DNA of 64,000 nt from Candidatus Gastranaerophilales bacterium (GCA_944323165.1 CALURK010000003.1:1-64000), one strand, 5' to 3'. Positions 34,970-45,018 are shown, numbered from the stretch's first letter. Translations and numbers: made by a program. The notes: generated from the sequence alone by a model not told the origin.

Positions 34970-36139
34970 ATGGATTTACTTAAAATGCTCACCGGGAAAA
35001 ATCCTGATGAGTATGAAAAAGCCGCAAATATACTTGTTAATAATTCTGACAAGGAGCTTTTTGCAAAATTGGTGAAACAAGATGATTTCTTGTTTGATTT
35101 TGTAAAGAACAATGTCGCAAATAGAATTAAAAAAGCTTGTAATAAAGATAATTACTTGAATTTGATGAATTTCTTGGATTACTATTCTGCGTCTTACGAC
35201 AATGTTATTGCAGAAACTTTGTTTGATTTTGGCGGGCTGGAACTTTTGCCTGCTATGAAAGAAATTTTTGTAAATGGTGAAAATGGAAAAAAGGCTTATG
35301 CTGTTAAGTATTTTTCTTATATCCCAAAAGAGTATTTGATTGAACTTTTGCCTATGATTAGGGAAACTGCAGAGTCTGATTTTGAGCCTCTAAGTATCAA
35401 TTCTATCGATTTACTCTCAAAACTTGAGGATATCGAATTTAAAGACAAAGCTTTTGGATTACTAAATTCTGATGATGAATTTGAGCAATACAACGGTGTT
35501 AGGTATCTTGTCGCATACAGAGCAGAAGATGCTTTACCAAAAATTATTGAGGTTATGAAAAAGTCTTCACTTTCAGAAAATATTGCATCTGAAATTCCTT
35601 ACCTTGTTCCTGTTGAGGATTTAGTAAAAACAGAAGACGGCATTTTAGTTCTCTGTAACATTGTGAATGCCATACCTGAAATAATACCAGCTTCGGCAGT
35701 TTTAGATTATAATTTGTTTAGCGTATTTGAGAATCTCTATTTGAATAATCTTTCCAGTTCTGCTGCTGTGTTGCTAAGACTTGCTCAAGAGAAGTTTGCA
35801 CAGCTTACGGAGAATGAAGAATACCTGTTTGATTGTGATAAAAATACCAAAGAAGAAGTGTACGCTGTAAACCAACTTTTAGAAGGCATTGATAGATATA
35901 AATTGAAAAATCTTCTTTACGATGAACTTTATGACGGAAGTGATTTTGTTATATTTGCAGTAGACTATGCAGAGGAAAAAGAGGAATTAGAGGTTCTGTT
36001 AGAAGGTTCAAATCCAACTTTAATACTGAAAGTTCTGACAAAGCTAAAGGATAAAGAAGCCCTAACTCAAGTTCACAAGGATATAGCACTAAGCAATATA
36101 GAAGAAAATGATTTAAAACGCTTTATAGAGGCTCTATAA
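34970..36139 (+). CDS. HEAT-repeat-like helical protein
   Basis: The 389 residues are predicted to be nearly all helices in repeated pairs (for example LLPAMKEIFVNGENGKKAYA, ALPKIIEVMKKS, LLSKLEDIEFKDKAFGLL), a HEAT/ARM-like solenoid. It has no signal peptide and no catalytic motif. Such proteins usually hold other proteins; the partner is unknown. It lies 50 bases after the DprA-like gene and its last six bases overlap the convergent STAS-like gene. Confidence 0.75.
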   Translation: MDLLKMLTGKNPDEYEKAANILVNNSDKELFAKLVKQDDFLFDFVKNNVANRIKKACNKDNYLNLMNFLDYYSASYDNVIAETLFDFGGLELLPAMKEIFVNGENGKKAYAVKYFSYIPKEYLIELLPMIRETAESDFEPLSINSIDLLSKLEDIEFKDKAFGLLNSDDEFEQYNGVRYLVAYRAEDALPKIIEVMKKSSLSENIASEIPYLVPVEDLVKTEDGILVLCNIVNAIPEIIPASAVLDYNLFSVFENLYLNNLSSSAAVLLRLAQEKFAQLTENEEYLFDCDKNTKEEVYAVNQLLEGIDRYKLKNLLYDELYDGSDFVIFAVDYAEEKEELEVLLEGSNPTLILKVLTKLKDKEALTQVHKDIALSNIEENDLKRFIEAL

Positions 36140-36418
36140 CCTGTAGTTGCTATTTCCTAATTCCATATCTTTATTAAATTCTCTAATAAGTTCAGAGGAA
36201 ACTATCCAATTAATTTTTCCATCAGGATACTTTATAAAATGCTTTGTGTTACACATTGTTGTAACAAAGCAAGAATCTAATATATTTAAAAAGGAAATAT
36301 CTATATCAACAAATTTACAATGATATTTCTCTATGTATTCGGATATAAAATCAACAGTATCTTCTGCTGAAATAGTATTTGGGGTAAGTATTTCGCTATT
36401 GGGTAATAGTTGAATCAT
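36134..36418 (-). CDS. Small STAS-like hypothetical protein
   Basis: The 94 residues alternate beta strands and helices (FVDIDISFLNILDSCFVTTM), like a STAS/anti-anti-sigma fold: a strand followed by a hydrophobic Ser/Cys loop. The region VTTMCNTKHFIKYPDGKINW looks conserved-type. The anti-sigma serine cannot be fixed. No kinase partner is adjacent. The assignment is a fold guess. Confidence 0.6.
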   Translation of the reverse strand: MIQLLPNSEILTPNTISAEDTVDFISEYIEKYHCKFVDIDISFLNILDSCFVTTMCNTKHFIKYPDGKINWIVSSELIREFNKDMELGNSNYRL

Positions 36419-36538
36419 GTATATTTATCCTTGATGTTTAATTAATCGGCACGATTTTAAAAATTTTTAAATAAATTTATTATAAATCCTGCAAATGAAT
36501 GATTTTTGTTATATAATCCTTCTAAAGGAGAGCGAATT

Positions 36539-37081
36539 ATGAAAAAAGAAAATGCGTTAGATGCGGCAAAGAAAATAAAAATGTTGGTTTTTGATGTAGA
36601 TGGAGTTATGACAGACGGTAGTATAACTTATGATGAAAATGGTGTAGAATATAAAACTTTTAATGCAAAAGATGGTCATGGTGTCATAAGAATGAGAAAT
36701 TCCGGTTTTATAACTGCAATAATTACAGCAAGAAATAACGGAACTGTTCAGCATCGAGCAAAAAATCTTAATTTTACTGAATTGTATCAAGGAAGAAAAT
36801 ACAAACTTCCGGCATTGGAAGAGCTTATGGAAAAATACAATTTAAAGTACGAGAATGTGTCATATATGGGAGATGATTTGCCGGATGTATGTATTTTAGA
36901 AAAAGTTGGTCTTGCTTGCTGTCCTGCAGACGCTGTGAAAGAAGTTCAAGAAATCTGCAATTTTAAATCATCTTTTGGCGGTGGAAAAGGTGCTGTAAGA
37001 GAGCTTTGTGACTTTATTTTAGATGCTCAAGGAATAGAGAAAGAATATATTATAGCGGAAGGTTCATCGTCAAAGGCATAG
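36539..37081 (+). CDS. kdsC: KDO 8-phosphate phosphatase (HAD family)
   Basis: KdsC removes phosphate from KDO 8-phosphate, one step after KdsA (28.6 kb). HAD motif I is FDVDGVMTDG (Asp nucleophile and acid), then IITARNN, and the metal-binding GDDLPD. The 180 residues lack a cap, as in KdsC tetramers. ATG 36539 is chosen because AAAGGAG lies before it; an earlier in-frame start is weaker. The tail after residue 160 is lineage-specific. Confidence 0.9.
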   Translation: MKKENALDAAKKIKMLVFDVDGVMTDGSITYDENGVEYKTFNAKDGHGVIRMRNSGFITAIITARNNGTVQHRAKNLNFTELYQGRKYKLPALEELMEKYNLKYENVSYMGDDLPDVCILEKVGLACCPADAVKEVQEICNFKSSFGGGKGAVRELCDFILDAQGIEKEYIIAEGSSSKA

Positions 37082-37109
37082 TCGATTTAAATATTAGATA
37101 TTTTCAAGT

Positions 37110-37162
37110 CAGTATATGAGCGATTTTAGAAATGTAAATTTTTCTAACAATCGTATATACTG
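37110..37162. terminator. Long imperfect hairpin after kdsC
   Basis: Arms 37110-37132 and 37141-37162 pair over about 20 bp with two small bulges around an AT loop. No T run follows, so it may be a processing or stability hairpin, or a weak terminator. Confidence 0.45.
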
Positions 37163-37166
37163 CATC

Positions 37167-37195
37167 TTGCTCTGAAAAAGACAAAAACTTATAAT
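37167..37195 (+). promoter_or_regulatory. Candidate promoter for the 652-aa membrane protein
   Basis: TTGCTC (37167-37172), 17 bases, then a perfect TATAAT (37190-37195), about 42 bases before the TTG start. Confidence 0.5.
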
Positions 37196-37237
37196 AGTGT
37201 AGCAGGTACACTTAAGTCGAAATATAGGGGTGGAATA

Positions 37238-39196
37238 TTGAAAATATCTTCTATTAACTCTCAGGCTGGTTTGTTGAATAACAATAAGTATAAGCAAATA
37301 TCTGATGAGAATATTGCTGGCTCAAAGTATGTTAGTACAAATGTAAATGCAGGTGCTAAAAATCCTTCATTTAAGTCTTTGGGTATGTCAATGCTAGGTT
37401 TTTCCAGCTTTATTATGCAATGGATTGAAAATAAAGGATATTTAGTTTCTTTTCTTATTCAGGATGGCTTGGGAATGACTGCTCCGAGAGTTTGGACAGG
37501 TTTTCATCGTGATAGAGAGGTTACTGGCGAATACAACATCCAAGAAGGATTTGAAGTTCTTGGACGTGAGGGAAGTACCGGACCTTTTATTATAGGTGTG
37601 GCACCTGCAGTTCTTGCTGTTGCCGGAAAGTTTTGCAAATCAACTAATACCAATACAAGACTTATAAAACGTTTGGGACAAAATTTCAAAACAATGATAT
37701 CAGACAGTGGTTTTGATAAGTCTGTAATGAATGATGCAAAAAGGTTAAAAGAAGAATTTTATAAATATAATTTAACCCAAATGTATAAGGGTGCTGTACC
37801 AAATGATCCGAAGGCAGAAGAAACTATTAGTTATTTACTAAAAGAGTTTGAAAAATATGATTCAAAAGACAAAAAGACAAGTAAAGAAGCTCTTGGAAAT
37901 ATTGTGTCAAAAATAAACGACAAGATGGTTGAAACTTCTGATAACTTATTGGATGTTAATAAAGTTTATGTAGGCGAGGGCTCTACGAAAGCATCTTTCC
38001 ATACGGCTGAAGCACTAAGGGCATTGAAGGATTTTGGGTATGATGCAATTACAAATAATTCTCAGTATTCTCTAATTGACAATACTGCTATAGATAATAT
38101 AAAAAATAATTTTGCGGCAAAGCGTCTTATAACTAATATTGCAAACGTCGTAATAACACTTGGAGGTCTTTCAATTTTACCTAAATTGTATGCACCATCA
38201 AAAGTTTCTCCGGGTGCGAATACAATGAATCATCTGAAGGCAAATCAAGAAAAGAAGCAAAAAGAGCAAATTATAAATGAAAATGCAAATGAAAATGCAA
38301 ATGCAAACCCTAATTTTAAAGGAAAAGGAATAAATTCAGACGGATTTTTTGCAAAACTTGGGGATGTAATAACTAAAAAAGTTCCTGAAAAAAGTCAGGC
38401 TCTTTTAGAATATACAGGTTACAATTTCACCAAGACAACGTTTGCGCTGCTATCGACACTAGGTCTGCTTTGGCCAAGAGGAAAACACGCTTGGGAAAGA
38501 GCTTCTGTTGGCCCTGACGGTAAGAAAGATTTGACAGAAGTTTATGAAATCTTATTAAGAGATACCATATCTTCTCTTTCTGTAGTGTTTGCTGTTCCAA
38601 TGTTAACAAAAATGCTTGTAAAAAGTTATGAGGACAAGGTTGGGTTTATCCTAACAAATAGAGCTTCAGATGGAAAAAATGCGTTTAAGAAATTTACCGA
38701 CATGATTAACCCATATAGCGATTTGGAAGTATTATCTGTTGCAGACTTAGATTCTATATATGGTAATGTTGATTCTAAATCTAAGCTTATGAATTTTTCT
38801 AACTTTGTTGACAAGAAGGGCGGAGATTTGGAAAAAATTCTTTCAAAATCAGAACATTCTTCATTAATGTTTAATGATAAAACTTTCACGTTAGATTCAA
38901 TTAAACATCTATCAAAAGAAGAAAAAAATAAAAAAATAATAGACTTATTTAATAAATTTGAAGTAACAGATAAGAATGCTAAAAATGAAATAATTTCAAA
39001 ATTAATGAAGGGTTCTGGAGAAATTAAGCATAACAAAATTGCCACAATGGCAAGAGGTTTAAACTCTTTACCGGGATTTATTTCAACAGTATTTATATCA
39101 CCTGTAATTCTTGGTATTTTGATTCCAAAACTTACCTACAGCAATACAAGAAAAGCAAATGCTAAGAAAATGGGTATTAACTTGGAAAAGAATTAG
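37238..39196 (+). CDS. Lineage-specific membrane-associated protein with PSFKS/NFKG motifs
   Basis: A TTG start is supported by AGGGGTGG eight bases before it. The 652 residues start with a polar tail leading to NPSFKSLG, then hydrophobic segments alternate with polar blocks (GPFIIGVAPAVLAVAGKF; LITNIANVVITLGGLSILP; LSVVFAVPMLTKMLV; ISTVFISPVILGILIP). A second tag NPNFKGKG lies mid-chain. A conserved-looking block GFHRDREVTGEYN follows the first helix. No enzyme motif is seen. I recall related proteins only in Gastranaerophilales-type genomes; the function is unknown. Confidence 0.78.
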   Translation: MKISSINSQAGLLNNNKYKQISDENIAGSKYVSTNVNAGAKNPSFKSLGMSMLGFSSFIMQWIENKGYLVSFLIQDGLGMTAPRVWTGFHRDREVTGEYNIQEGFEVLGREGSTGPFIIGVAPAVLAVAGKFCKSTNTNTRLIKRLGQNFKTMISDSGFDKSVMNDAKRLKEEFYKYNLTQMYKGAVPNDPKAEETISYLLKEFEKYDSKDKKTSKEALGNIVSKINDKMVETSDNLLDVNKVYVGEGSTKASFHTAEALRALKDFGYDAITNNSQYSLIDNTAIDNIKNNFAAKRLITNIANVVITLGGLSILPKLYAPSKVSPGANTMNHLKANQEKKQKEQIINENANENANANPNFKGKGINSDGFFAKLGDVITKKVPEKSQALLEYTGYNFTKTTFALLSTLGLLWPRGKHAWERASVGPDGKKDLTEVYEILLRDTISSLSVVFAVPMLTKMLVKSYEDKVGFILTNRASDGKNAFKKFTDMINPYSDLEVLSVADLDSIYGNVDSKSKLMNFSNFVDKKGGDLEKILSKSEHSSLMFNDKTFTLDSIKHLSKEEKNKKIIDLFNKFEVTDKNAKNEIISKLMKGSGEIKHNKIATMARGLNSLPGFISTVFISPVILGILIPKLTYSNTRKANAKKMGINLEKN

Positions 39197-39273
39197 TTTT
39201 GATAGACAAGTATTTGTGTTTGTTGTAATATAAACCTTGGTAAAAAAAGAGTATTTTGGGGAGCAATTTTATC

Positions 39274-40650
39274 ATGAGATTACACAACTCTTACACAAAT
39301 CAAGTTGAAGAATTTAAACCAATTGAAGAAAATAAGGTTAAGATGTATGTCTGCGGTCCAACTGTTTATGATAATGCTCATTTGGGGCACGCAAGATGTT
39401 ATATTACTTGGGACGTGCTATACAGATACTTGAAGTTCAAAGGTTATGATGTTACGTACTGTAGAAATGTAACTGATGTAGATGATAAGATTCTTAAGAA
39501 AGCCGAAAAAGAACATAAAACTCCGGAAGAAGTTTCAACATATTGGTATCACAAATTTAGTGACAGTATGAAAGCATTAAATAATTTAAAACCTGACATA
39601 GAACCTTTTGCTACAAAAACTTTAGGAGAGATGATTTCTATAGTAAAAGAACTTATTAATAAAGGGTATGCTTATGAGGCAGATGGGGATGTTTATTTCA
39701 GGGTTAAAAAATTTCCGAAATACGGATACCTTTCAAAACAACCTATAGATCAGCTAGAAAGCGGCGCTAGAATAGAAATTGGCGAACATAAGGAAGATCC
39801 TTTAGATTTTGCTTTGTGGAAGAAAGACGAAAAGTTCGGCTACAATTCACCTTGGGGTGTAGGGCGCCCGGGTTGGCACATTGAATGCTCTGCTATGAGT
39901 AGAAAATATTTGGGTAAAACTATTGATATTCACGCAGGGGGAGCTGATTTAATCTTCCCGCATCACGAAAATGAAATTGCTCAATCAGAGTGTGCAAACG
40001 GATGCAAATTTGTCAATTACTGGTTGCATAACGGGTTTGTTACTATAAATAAAGAAAAAATGTCCAAATCTTTAGGCAATTTTCTTACTATAGATGATTT
40101 ATTGAAAAATTATGATTCAAATACTATAAGATTCTTTATATTGACAAATCACTACAGAATGCCTGTAGAATTTTCGGATGAAGCTTTGCAGGCGGCTTCT
40201 AACGGTGTAAAAAGAATGCTTAATGCAAAACAAACTAAAGTTGATGAGAGTTTAGACATTACTCAATATAGTGAGTATAAAGATTTTGTGGAAGCTATGG
40301 ATGATGATTTGAATACATCCAAGGCTTTGGCTGTTTTATTTGATTTAGCTAATAAGGCAAATAAAGATGTTCCTTATGCGTATACTCTTTTGTATAAGCT
40401 GGGTTCTACTTTAGGGTTTACGTTTGAAAAAGCTAAATTATCTGAAGATGAATTGAAAAAGAAGTTGGATGAAATTAGTGCTGAGCTAGGCGAAAAGTAT
40501 TTGTCAATGGATGAAATTATAGAGAGAAGACGAGCAGCCAGAGCTGAAAAGAATTGGGATTTAGCTGATAAAATCAGAATAGCATTAGATAATGCAGGAA
40601 TTCTATTAAAAGATTCTAAGGAAGGTACGGTTTGGGAAGTAAAGGGGTAA
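39274..40650 (+). CDS. cysS: Cysteinyl-tRNA synthetase
   Basis: It charges tRNA-Cys. Class I motifs are CGPTVYDNAHLGHAR (HIGH-like) and KMSKSLGN. Zinc ligands include the Cys of CGPTVYD and the GWHIECSAM and HHENEIAQSE segments. Length 458 is normal. ATG 39274 is preferred over an upstream TTG: GGGGAGC lies ten bases before it. It overlaps the next gene by 19 bases, suggesting coupled expression with the SpoIID-like protein. Confidence 0.97.
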   Translation: MRLHNSYTNQVEEFKPIEENKVKMYVCGPTVYDNAHLGHARCYITWDVLYRYLKFKGYDVTYCRNVTDVDDKILKKAEKEHKTPEEVSTYWYHKFSDSMKALNNLKPDIEPFATKTLGEMISIVKELINKGYAYEADGDVYFRVKKFPKYGYLSKQPIDQLESGARIEIGEHKEDPLDFALWKKDEKFGYNSPWGVGRPGWHIECSAMSRKYLGKTIDIHAGGADLIFPHHENEIAQSECANGCKFVNYWLHNGFVTINKEKMSKSLGNFLTIDDLLKNYDSNTIRFFILTNHYRMPVEFSDEALQAASNGVKRMLNAKQTKVDESLDITQYSEYKDFVEAMDDDLNTSKALAVLFDLANKANKDVPYAYTLLYKLGSTLGFTFEKAKLSEDELKKKLDEISAELGEKYLSMDEIIERRRAARAEKNWDLADKIRIALDNAGILLKDSKEGTVWEVKG

Positions 40651-42281
40651 ATAGACTAAGCTTAATTGCAGGCATAATGCTGTTTTTGTTTTCTATATCA
40701 GTGTTAAATCCTGTATTTGCAGAAAGTAACAGTGTTGTAAGAGTAGGGCTTACTGATAATAAATTCCAGAATGTTTTAAAACAGCAGATAACTGTTTATG
40801 GAACAGCAGGTTGTGATATCTGTGATAAGGAAACAAAAAAGGTTATACTGGCAGTACCTGCAAATGCTGAAATAACGATAAAAAATGGTGTTACAGGTTT
40901 AGATTTGTCAACTGACGGTAAAGTCGGAACTCTGAGAGATTTCGTTATAGTTTGTCCTCAAGGTGTTTTAGGTGTAAAAGATTTAACAAGAAAAGGTAAG
41001 CCTGCTTTGTATCATGGTGCATTCGAAGTTGTGCAGCACCCTGATAGAAAAGGGTTTTATTTGGTTAATCTTGTAGAAACTCAAGAGTATTTAAAAGGTG
41101 TTGTTCCAAATGAGATGCCTGTAAGGTTTGGTTTAGAAGCTCTGAAAGCTCAGGCAGTTGCCGCTAGAAATTATGTTTTGACACCTAGAACTCAGGCTTA
41201 TAAAGAATTTAATGTAGTCGATAGTGTGGCAAGTCAGGTTTATTACGGTGTAAATACAGAAGATGATTTGTCGACGCGTGCAGTTATGGAAACGGATGGT
41301 ATAGTTGCTTTATATGATAATGAACCTATACTTGCACTATATAGTTCAACTGCCGGAGGGTATACGGAAAGTTATTCAAATGCTTTTTCTGATCCTACGA
41401 CAAAAATGTTTCCGTCCTTAAATAAGCCTTATTTAATGGCTGTTCCTGATAAAGAAGAGTTTAAGCCTTTAGATGAAGAAGATAAAGCTAAGGAATTTTA
41501 TGAAACAAAAGTTCCTTCTTATGATATAGACTCTCCATATTATAGGTGGCAAAAAACTTGGGCTGTTGGCGAATTGGAAAATGTTTTAAAAACAACGCTT
41601 GTTGCTCAATCAAAAACAGGATTTGTACATCCGGCATTTAATCAGGGAGATGCTTTAGGTCATATAAAAGATATAAAAGTAATGAAACGCGGCGCTTCAG
41701 GCAAGGCTATAGAAGTCGAGTTGATGACTGATAAAGGATGTTATAGAATAGCAAAAGAGCTGGTAATAAGAAGAGTTTTTCAAAAAGACGGAATATCACT
41801 TCCGAGCGCAAATATAATTGTAGAAAAGAAGTTGGATAATTATGGAAATATAACTGACTTAACCTTTTATGGCGGAGGTTTCGGACACGGCGTCGGAATG
41901 AGTCAGTACGGAGCCGGTTATATGGCAACAAAATTAAACCAACCATATTATAATATATTAAGACATTATTATAGTGGGATAAATTTGGGCACGATGCCTG
42001 TAACAGTTTGTGGGGAAGAAGTTAAGCAGACTTTTTGGGCTCCAATAGGCAGAGCTAAGCTTGTTATTACAAACTCAAATGCTGCAAAAATTGCTGTGAT
42101 GATAAATGGAAAAGTACACGAATTTCCTGTAACAAAAACAATTTTTCAAAAAGATTATAGAATAGATATTTCACGCTATATAGAAGATGGAGAAAATACT
42201 GTAGTTTATTATCCGCCAACACTCGGAAGATCAGTAACTTTGTATGTGGAATTGGTAGAAAAGTATGAAGAAAACAAATAA
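40632..42281 (+). CDS. SpoIID/LytB-domain protein (exported)
   Basis: SpoIID-family proteins remodel peptidoglycan with amidases. A TTG start preceded by GGAAGG gives a signal peptide (LSLIAGIMLFLFSISVLNPV). The SpoIID domain runs from about 130 to 430, with YLKGVVPNEMP, LKAQAVAARNY, STAGGYTE and the end GFGHGVGMSQYGAGYMA. It is not a sporulation gene here; the family also occurs in non-spore formers. Overlap with cysS (19 bp) and murJ (17 bp) points to one transcript for wall growth. Confidence 0.9.
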   Translation: MGSKGVNRLSLIAGIMLFLFSISVLNPVFAESNSVVRVGLTDNKFQNVLKQQITVYGTAGCDICDKETKKVILAVPANAEITIKNGVTGLDLSTDGKVGTLRDFVIVCPQGVLGVKDLTRKGKPALYHGAFEVVQHPDRKGFYLVNLVETQEYLKGVVPNEMPVRFGLEALKAQAVAARNYVLTPRTQAYKEFNVVDSVASQVYYGVNTEDDLSTRAVMETDGIVALYDNEPILALYSSTAGGYTESYSNAFSDPTTKMFPSLNKPYLMAVPDKEEFKPLDEEDKAKEFYETKVPSYDIDSPYYRWQKTWAVGELENVLKTTLVAQSKTGFVHPAFNQGDALGHIKDIKVMKRGASGKAIEVELMTDKGCYRIAKELVIRRVFQKDGISLPSANIIVEKKLDNYGNITDLTFYGGGFGHGVGMSQYGAGYMATKLNQPYYNILRHYYSGINLGTMPVTVCGEEVKQTFWAPIGRAKLVITNSNAAKIAVMINGKVHEFPVTKTIFQKDYRIDISRYIEDGENTVVYYPPTLGRSVTLYVELVEKYEENK

Positions 42282-43842
42282 AGACGAAACTCAAAGTGTT
42301 TTAAAGGCTGCTTGGCTGATAGCTCTTGTAACTATTGCAAGTAAGTTTATGGGATTTGTTCGAGATATGGTGGTTGCAAATTTTTACGGTGCAACTCTTG
42401 TATCAGATGCGTATTTTTATGCGCTTCAAATACCTTCTCTGGCTATAATTATATTGGGTGGCGTCGGTGGACCGTTTCATAGCGCAGCGGTTGCAGTGTT
42501 TTCCAAATTAATTCCTGATTTTGATTCAAAGCCGGATGAAGAAGTAAACAAACTATATAATACTTTTTTAACGGTTTCTTTTCTGTTTTTTGCTTTGTGT
42601 GCTATATTAGGCTTCTTTTTTGCAGATAAAGTAATGGGAATAATAATTTCAGCAGGGGCTCCGGAATTGGTAGCTCTGGCATCTCAACATTTTAGAATTA
42701 TGTCACCGATTATATTAATCGGAGGTATTATCGGAATTTATTATGGGTTATTGGTTACTCATAAACAGTATATTCTGCCAAATCTTTCTCCAATGATTTT
42801 AAGTTTGGTGGTTATTATAACAATTACTCTTGTGCATAATGACAAAACAGGTATTGTTTTGGCTGCTGCAACAACTTTAGGTGCAATCTGTCAGCTCGCT
42901 GTACAGTTTCCTAAAATCAGACAAATCGGGTACAGGATTAAACCTAATTTGGATATCAAAAATAATCCTCAATTTAAAAATATTTGCGAATTGTTGTTCC
43001 CTGCAATTTTAAGTTCTACTATAGGTCAAATAAGTATTTATATTGATATGTTTTTCGCCTCAACCTTGAAAGAAGGCGCTTGGACTTCGGTTGTTTTTGC
43101 AAACAGAATTTTTCAGTTTCCTGTGGGAATTCTGGTTACCGCGTTTCTTGTACCGCTTTTCCCTATATTTTCGCGTCTTGCAGGGGAGGACGATAGCGAA
43201 GGAATTAAAAGGTATTTCAATAAAGGTGTTGGAGTTCTGTTCTTTGTGGGGCTTCCGATGCTCATTTTAATATTGTTGTTGGCAAAAGACGGAATTTCTT
43301 TGATCTTTGAAAGAGGTGCATTTAATGCGAATGCTGTTGTAATGGTGTCTGAAGCTTTATGCTTCTTGTCTTTTTCTATTTTACCGTACGTTTTCAGAGA
43401 TTCTATTACAAGAGTTTACTACGCTTTTAATGATTCTAAAACCCCTTTTGCTATAGCAATGTCATCAATTGCTTTAAAAGCATTTTTAAATTGGCTGTTA
43501 ATTCTTAAACTTGATATGGGAATTGCAGGAATTACGCTTTCTACATCATTTATAACTTTATTTAATGCAGTATTTTTGGGATTGTTTATACATAGAAAGA
43601 TTAAACTTGATTATAAATCTTTGTTTTATAATCTCTTAAAGATGCTGATTGCAGGCGGTATAACTCTTGTAGCAGGTTGGTTTTTATGCTTAGGTTTTGA
43701 TAGAATTGAATTACCTAAATATATTTTTGAGATATCAAAAATTATAGTAGTAATGGTATCAGTATTGGGATTATATTCTGTATTGAATTTAATACTAAAA
43801 ATGGAATACGCTCGCGAGTTGTGGGCAAGGATAAAGCGGTAA
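42265..43842 (+). CDS. murJ: Lipid II flippase MurJ
   Basis: MurJ moves lipid II across the inner membrane. The 525 residues have the MOP-fold 13-14 helices. The N-terminal signature is IASKFMGFVRDMVVANFYGA, and the charged Arg of FPVGILVTAFLVPLFPIFSR is kept. Length is typical. It starts inside the previous reading frame (17 bp overlap). It is the last gene before the tRNA-Ser. Confidence 0.96.
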   Translation: MKKTNKDETQSVLKAAWLIALVTIASKFMGFVRDMVVANFYGATLVSDAYFYALQIPSLAIIILGGVGGPFHSAAVAVFSKLIPDFDSKPDEEVNKLYNTFLTVSFLFFALCAILGFFFADKVMGIIISAGAPELVALASQHFRIMSPIILIGGIIGIYYGLLVTHKQYILPNLSPMILSLVVIITITLVHNDKTGIVLAAATTLGAICQLAVQFPKIRQIGYRIKPNLDIKNNPQFKNICELLFPAILSSTIGQISIYIDMFFASTLKEGAWTSVVFANRIFQFPVGILVTAFLVPLFPIFSRLAGEDDSEGIKRYFNKGVGVLFFVGLPMLILILLLAKDGISLIFERGAFNANAVVMVSEALCFLSFSILPYVFRDSITRVYYAFNDSKTPFAIAMSSIALKAFLNWLLILKLDMGIAGITLSTSFITLFNAVFLGLFIHRKIKLDYKSLFYNLLKMLIAGGITLVAGWFLCLGFDRIELPKYIFEISKIIVVMVSVLGLYSVLNLILKMEYARELWARIKR

Positions 43843-43857
43843 AAATAAAAAATAAAA

Positions 43858-43944
43858 GGAGAAGTGTCCGAGCGGTTTAAGGTGCAAATCTCGAAAATTT
43901 GTGGGGGCGCAAGCCCCCCGCGGGTTCGAATCCCGCCTTCTCCG
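43858..43944 (+). tRNA. tRNA-Ser(CGA)
   Basis: The 87-nt gene has the GGAGAAG/CTTCTCC acceptor, the anticodon loop CTCGAAA with anticodon CGA (reads UCG), a long variable arm (GGGGGCGCAAGCCCCC) typical of serine, and T loop TTCGAAT. CCA is not encoded. It starts 15 bases past the murJ stop. Confidence 0.96.
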
Positions 43945-44403
43945 ATTTTTATTAGACGCTTTATTAGGAAAAGGATTCCGAAATAAATTCGGAATGACGA
44001 TGTTGTGTTTATCGGAATGTAAAATGAGTGTTTTGTGTGATGTAAAAATTTACAGCCCAATATATATAAACTGTCATCCTGAACTTGTTGTATTTGTTTG
44101 AGTAACGAGATTAAAACAACAGATGTGATTGTTTGCGCAAATAGCTTTTGTCGTGGGTTAGCTGTTTATGTGGATATCAACCAATTTGAAGCTATGCTCC
44201 GTAAAATAAATTGCTAGAGCTGCAGGACAGTAATTGTTATTTAATTATTGTCAGATTTGTTAATTTGATTTACAATCTATAAAATTAAAATTTTGTAAAA
44301 TAATATTAAGATTATGACAATTTTTTTTTATAAAATCACTTATTATATACATATAAGAATTTGTTAAATAAATCGAGATTATAATTAAGAAAGGAGATGC
44401 TGT
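43945..44403. other. 459-bp gap with a REP-like hairpin
   Basis: A palindrome (43975-43982 with 43988-43995, ATTCCGAA/TTCGGAAT) next to GGAATGACG looks like a widespread interspersed repeat type. Further on, CTGTCATCCTGAACTTGTTG resembles another common interspersed type. A 10-bp hairpin pairs 44226-44235 with 44243-44252. No gene is seen; the last ~100 bases are AT-rich and likely hold the promoter of the next gene. Confidence 0.5.
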
Positions 44404-45018
44404 ATGACAGACAAGATTAATGGTAATTATAAATTGGAATATTTTAACGTAAATGGAAATAAATCAAGCTCAAAAACAGAAAAGAATATTGATATAAATT
44501 TTAATTTTACGGAAAAAACTTTAGAAGAAAAATCTTTGTCAGAAATCATGGGATTTGAGAAAAGCACAAATGATGTCCCAAAACGCCAAATAAATCCTAA
44601 TGACAAACGACCTGATGTTGATGATTATATGTGGGACTGGATGTATGGTCAATTTACAAGTCCAGAAAATGGTACAAATATAGATAATATAAAAAGGAAT
44701 CGTAGTATAACAACTTTTAATCTTACATCTGAAGTAACATCTGTTGGAAATTCAGGCGAAATTAACATAAATAAAAAACAAGGCAGTGTAACTATTTGGA
44801 AAGGAAAAGATACTACAAGTATAAAAATAATATCAAATAATCCTCAAAAGAATGGTGATAATCAAACTACAAGTGTTAAAGAATATGTAGTAGATAATAA
44901 ATCAGGTAAATTATTATCTGAGGGCAATTATTTAAATGGAAAAGGGATTCGATACAATTTTAATGAAGATGGAACAGTTACAAAAGAACAAGTAGAAAAT
45001 AATTTAATATCATATTAA
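44404..45018 (+). CDS. Hypothetical hydrophilic protein, 204 aa
   Basis: No family is recognised. The chain is Asn/Lys/Ser-rich and probably beta-rich (GEININKKQGSVTIWKGKDTT, YVVDNKSGKLLSEGNY), without signal peptide or membrane helix. GAAAGGAG precedes the ATG. The NEDGT and GKLLSEGNYLNGKG patterns resemble YwqK/MORN-type repeats of the protein at 1-2066, so it might be a short relative. Codon use is AT-rich like the lineage-specific proteins. Confidence 0.65.
   Translation: MTDKINGNYKLEYFNVNGNKSSSKTEKNIDINFNFTEKTLEEKSLSEIMGFEKSTNDVPKRQINPNDKRPDVDDYMWDWMYGQFTSPENGTNIDNIKRNRSITTFNLTSEVTSVGNSGEININKKQGSVTIWKGKDTTSIKIISNNPQKNGDNQTTSVKEYVVDNKSGKLLSEGNYLNGKGIRYNFNEDGTVTKEQVENNLISY

Noticed and set aside
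42067-42294. Minus-strand frames under the SpoIID-like and murJ genes
   Set aside because: They are low-complexity Leu/Phe shadows of plus-strand codons.
43901-44101. Frame starting inside tRNA-Ser
   Set aside because: Overlaps the tRNA and the REP-like hairpin; no ribosome binding site.
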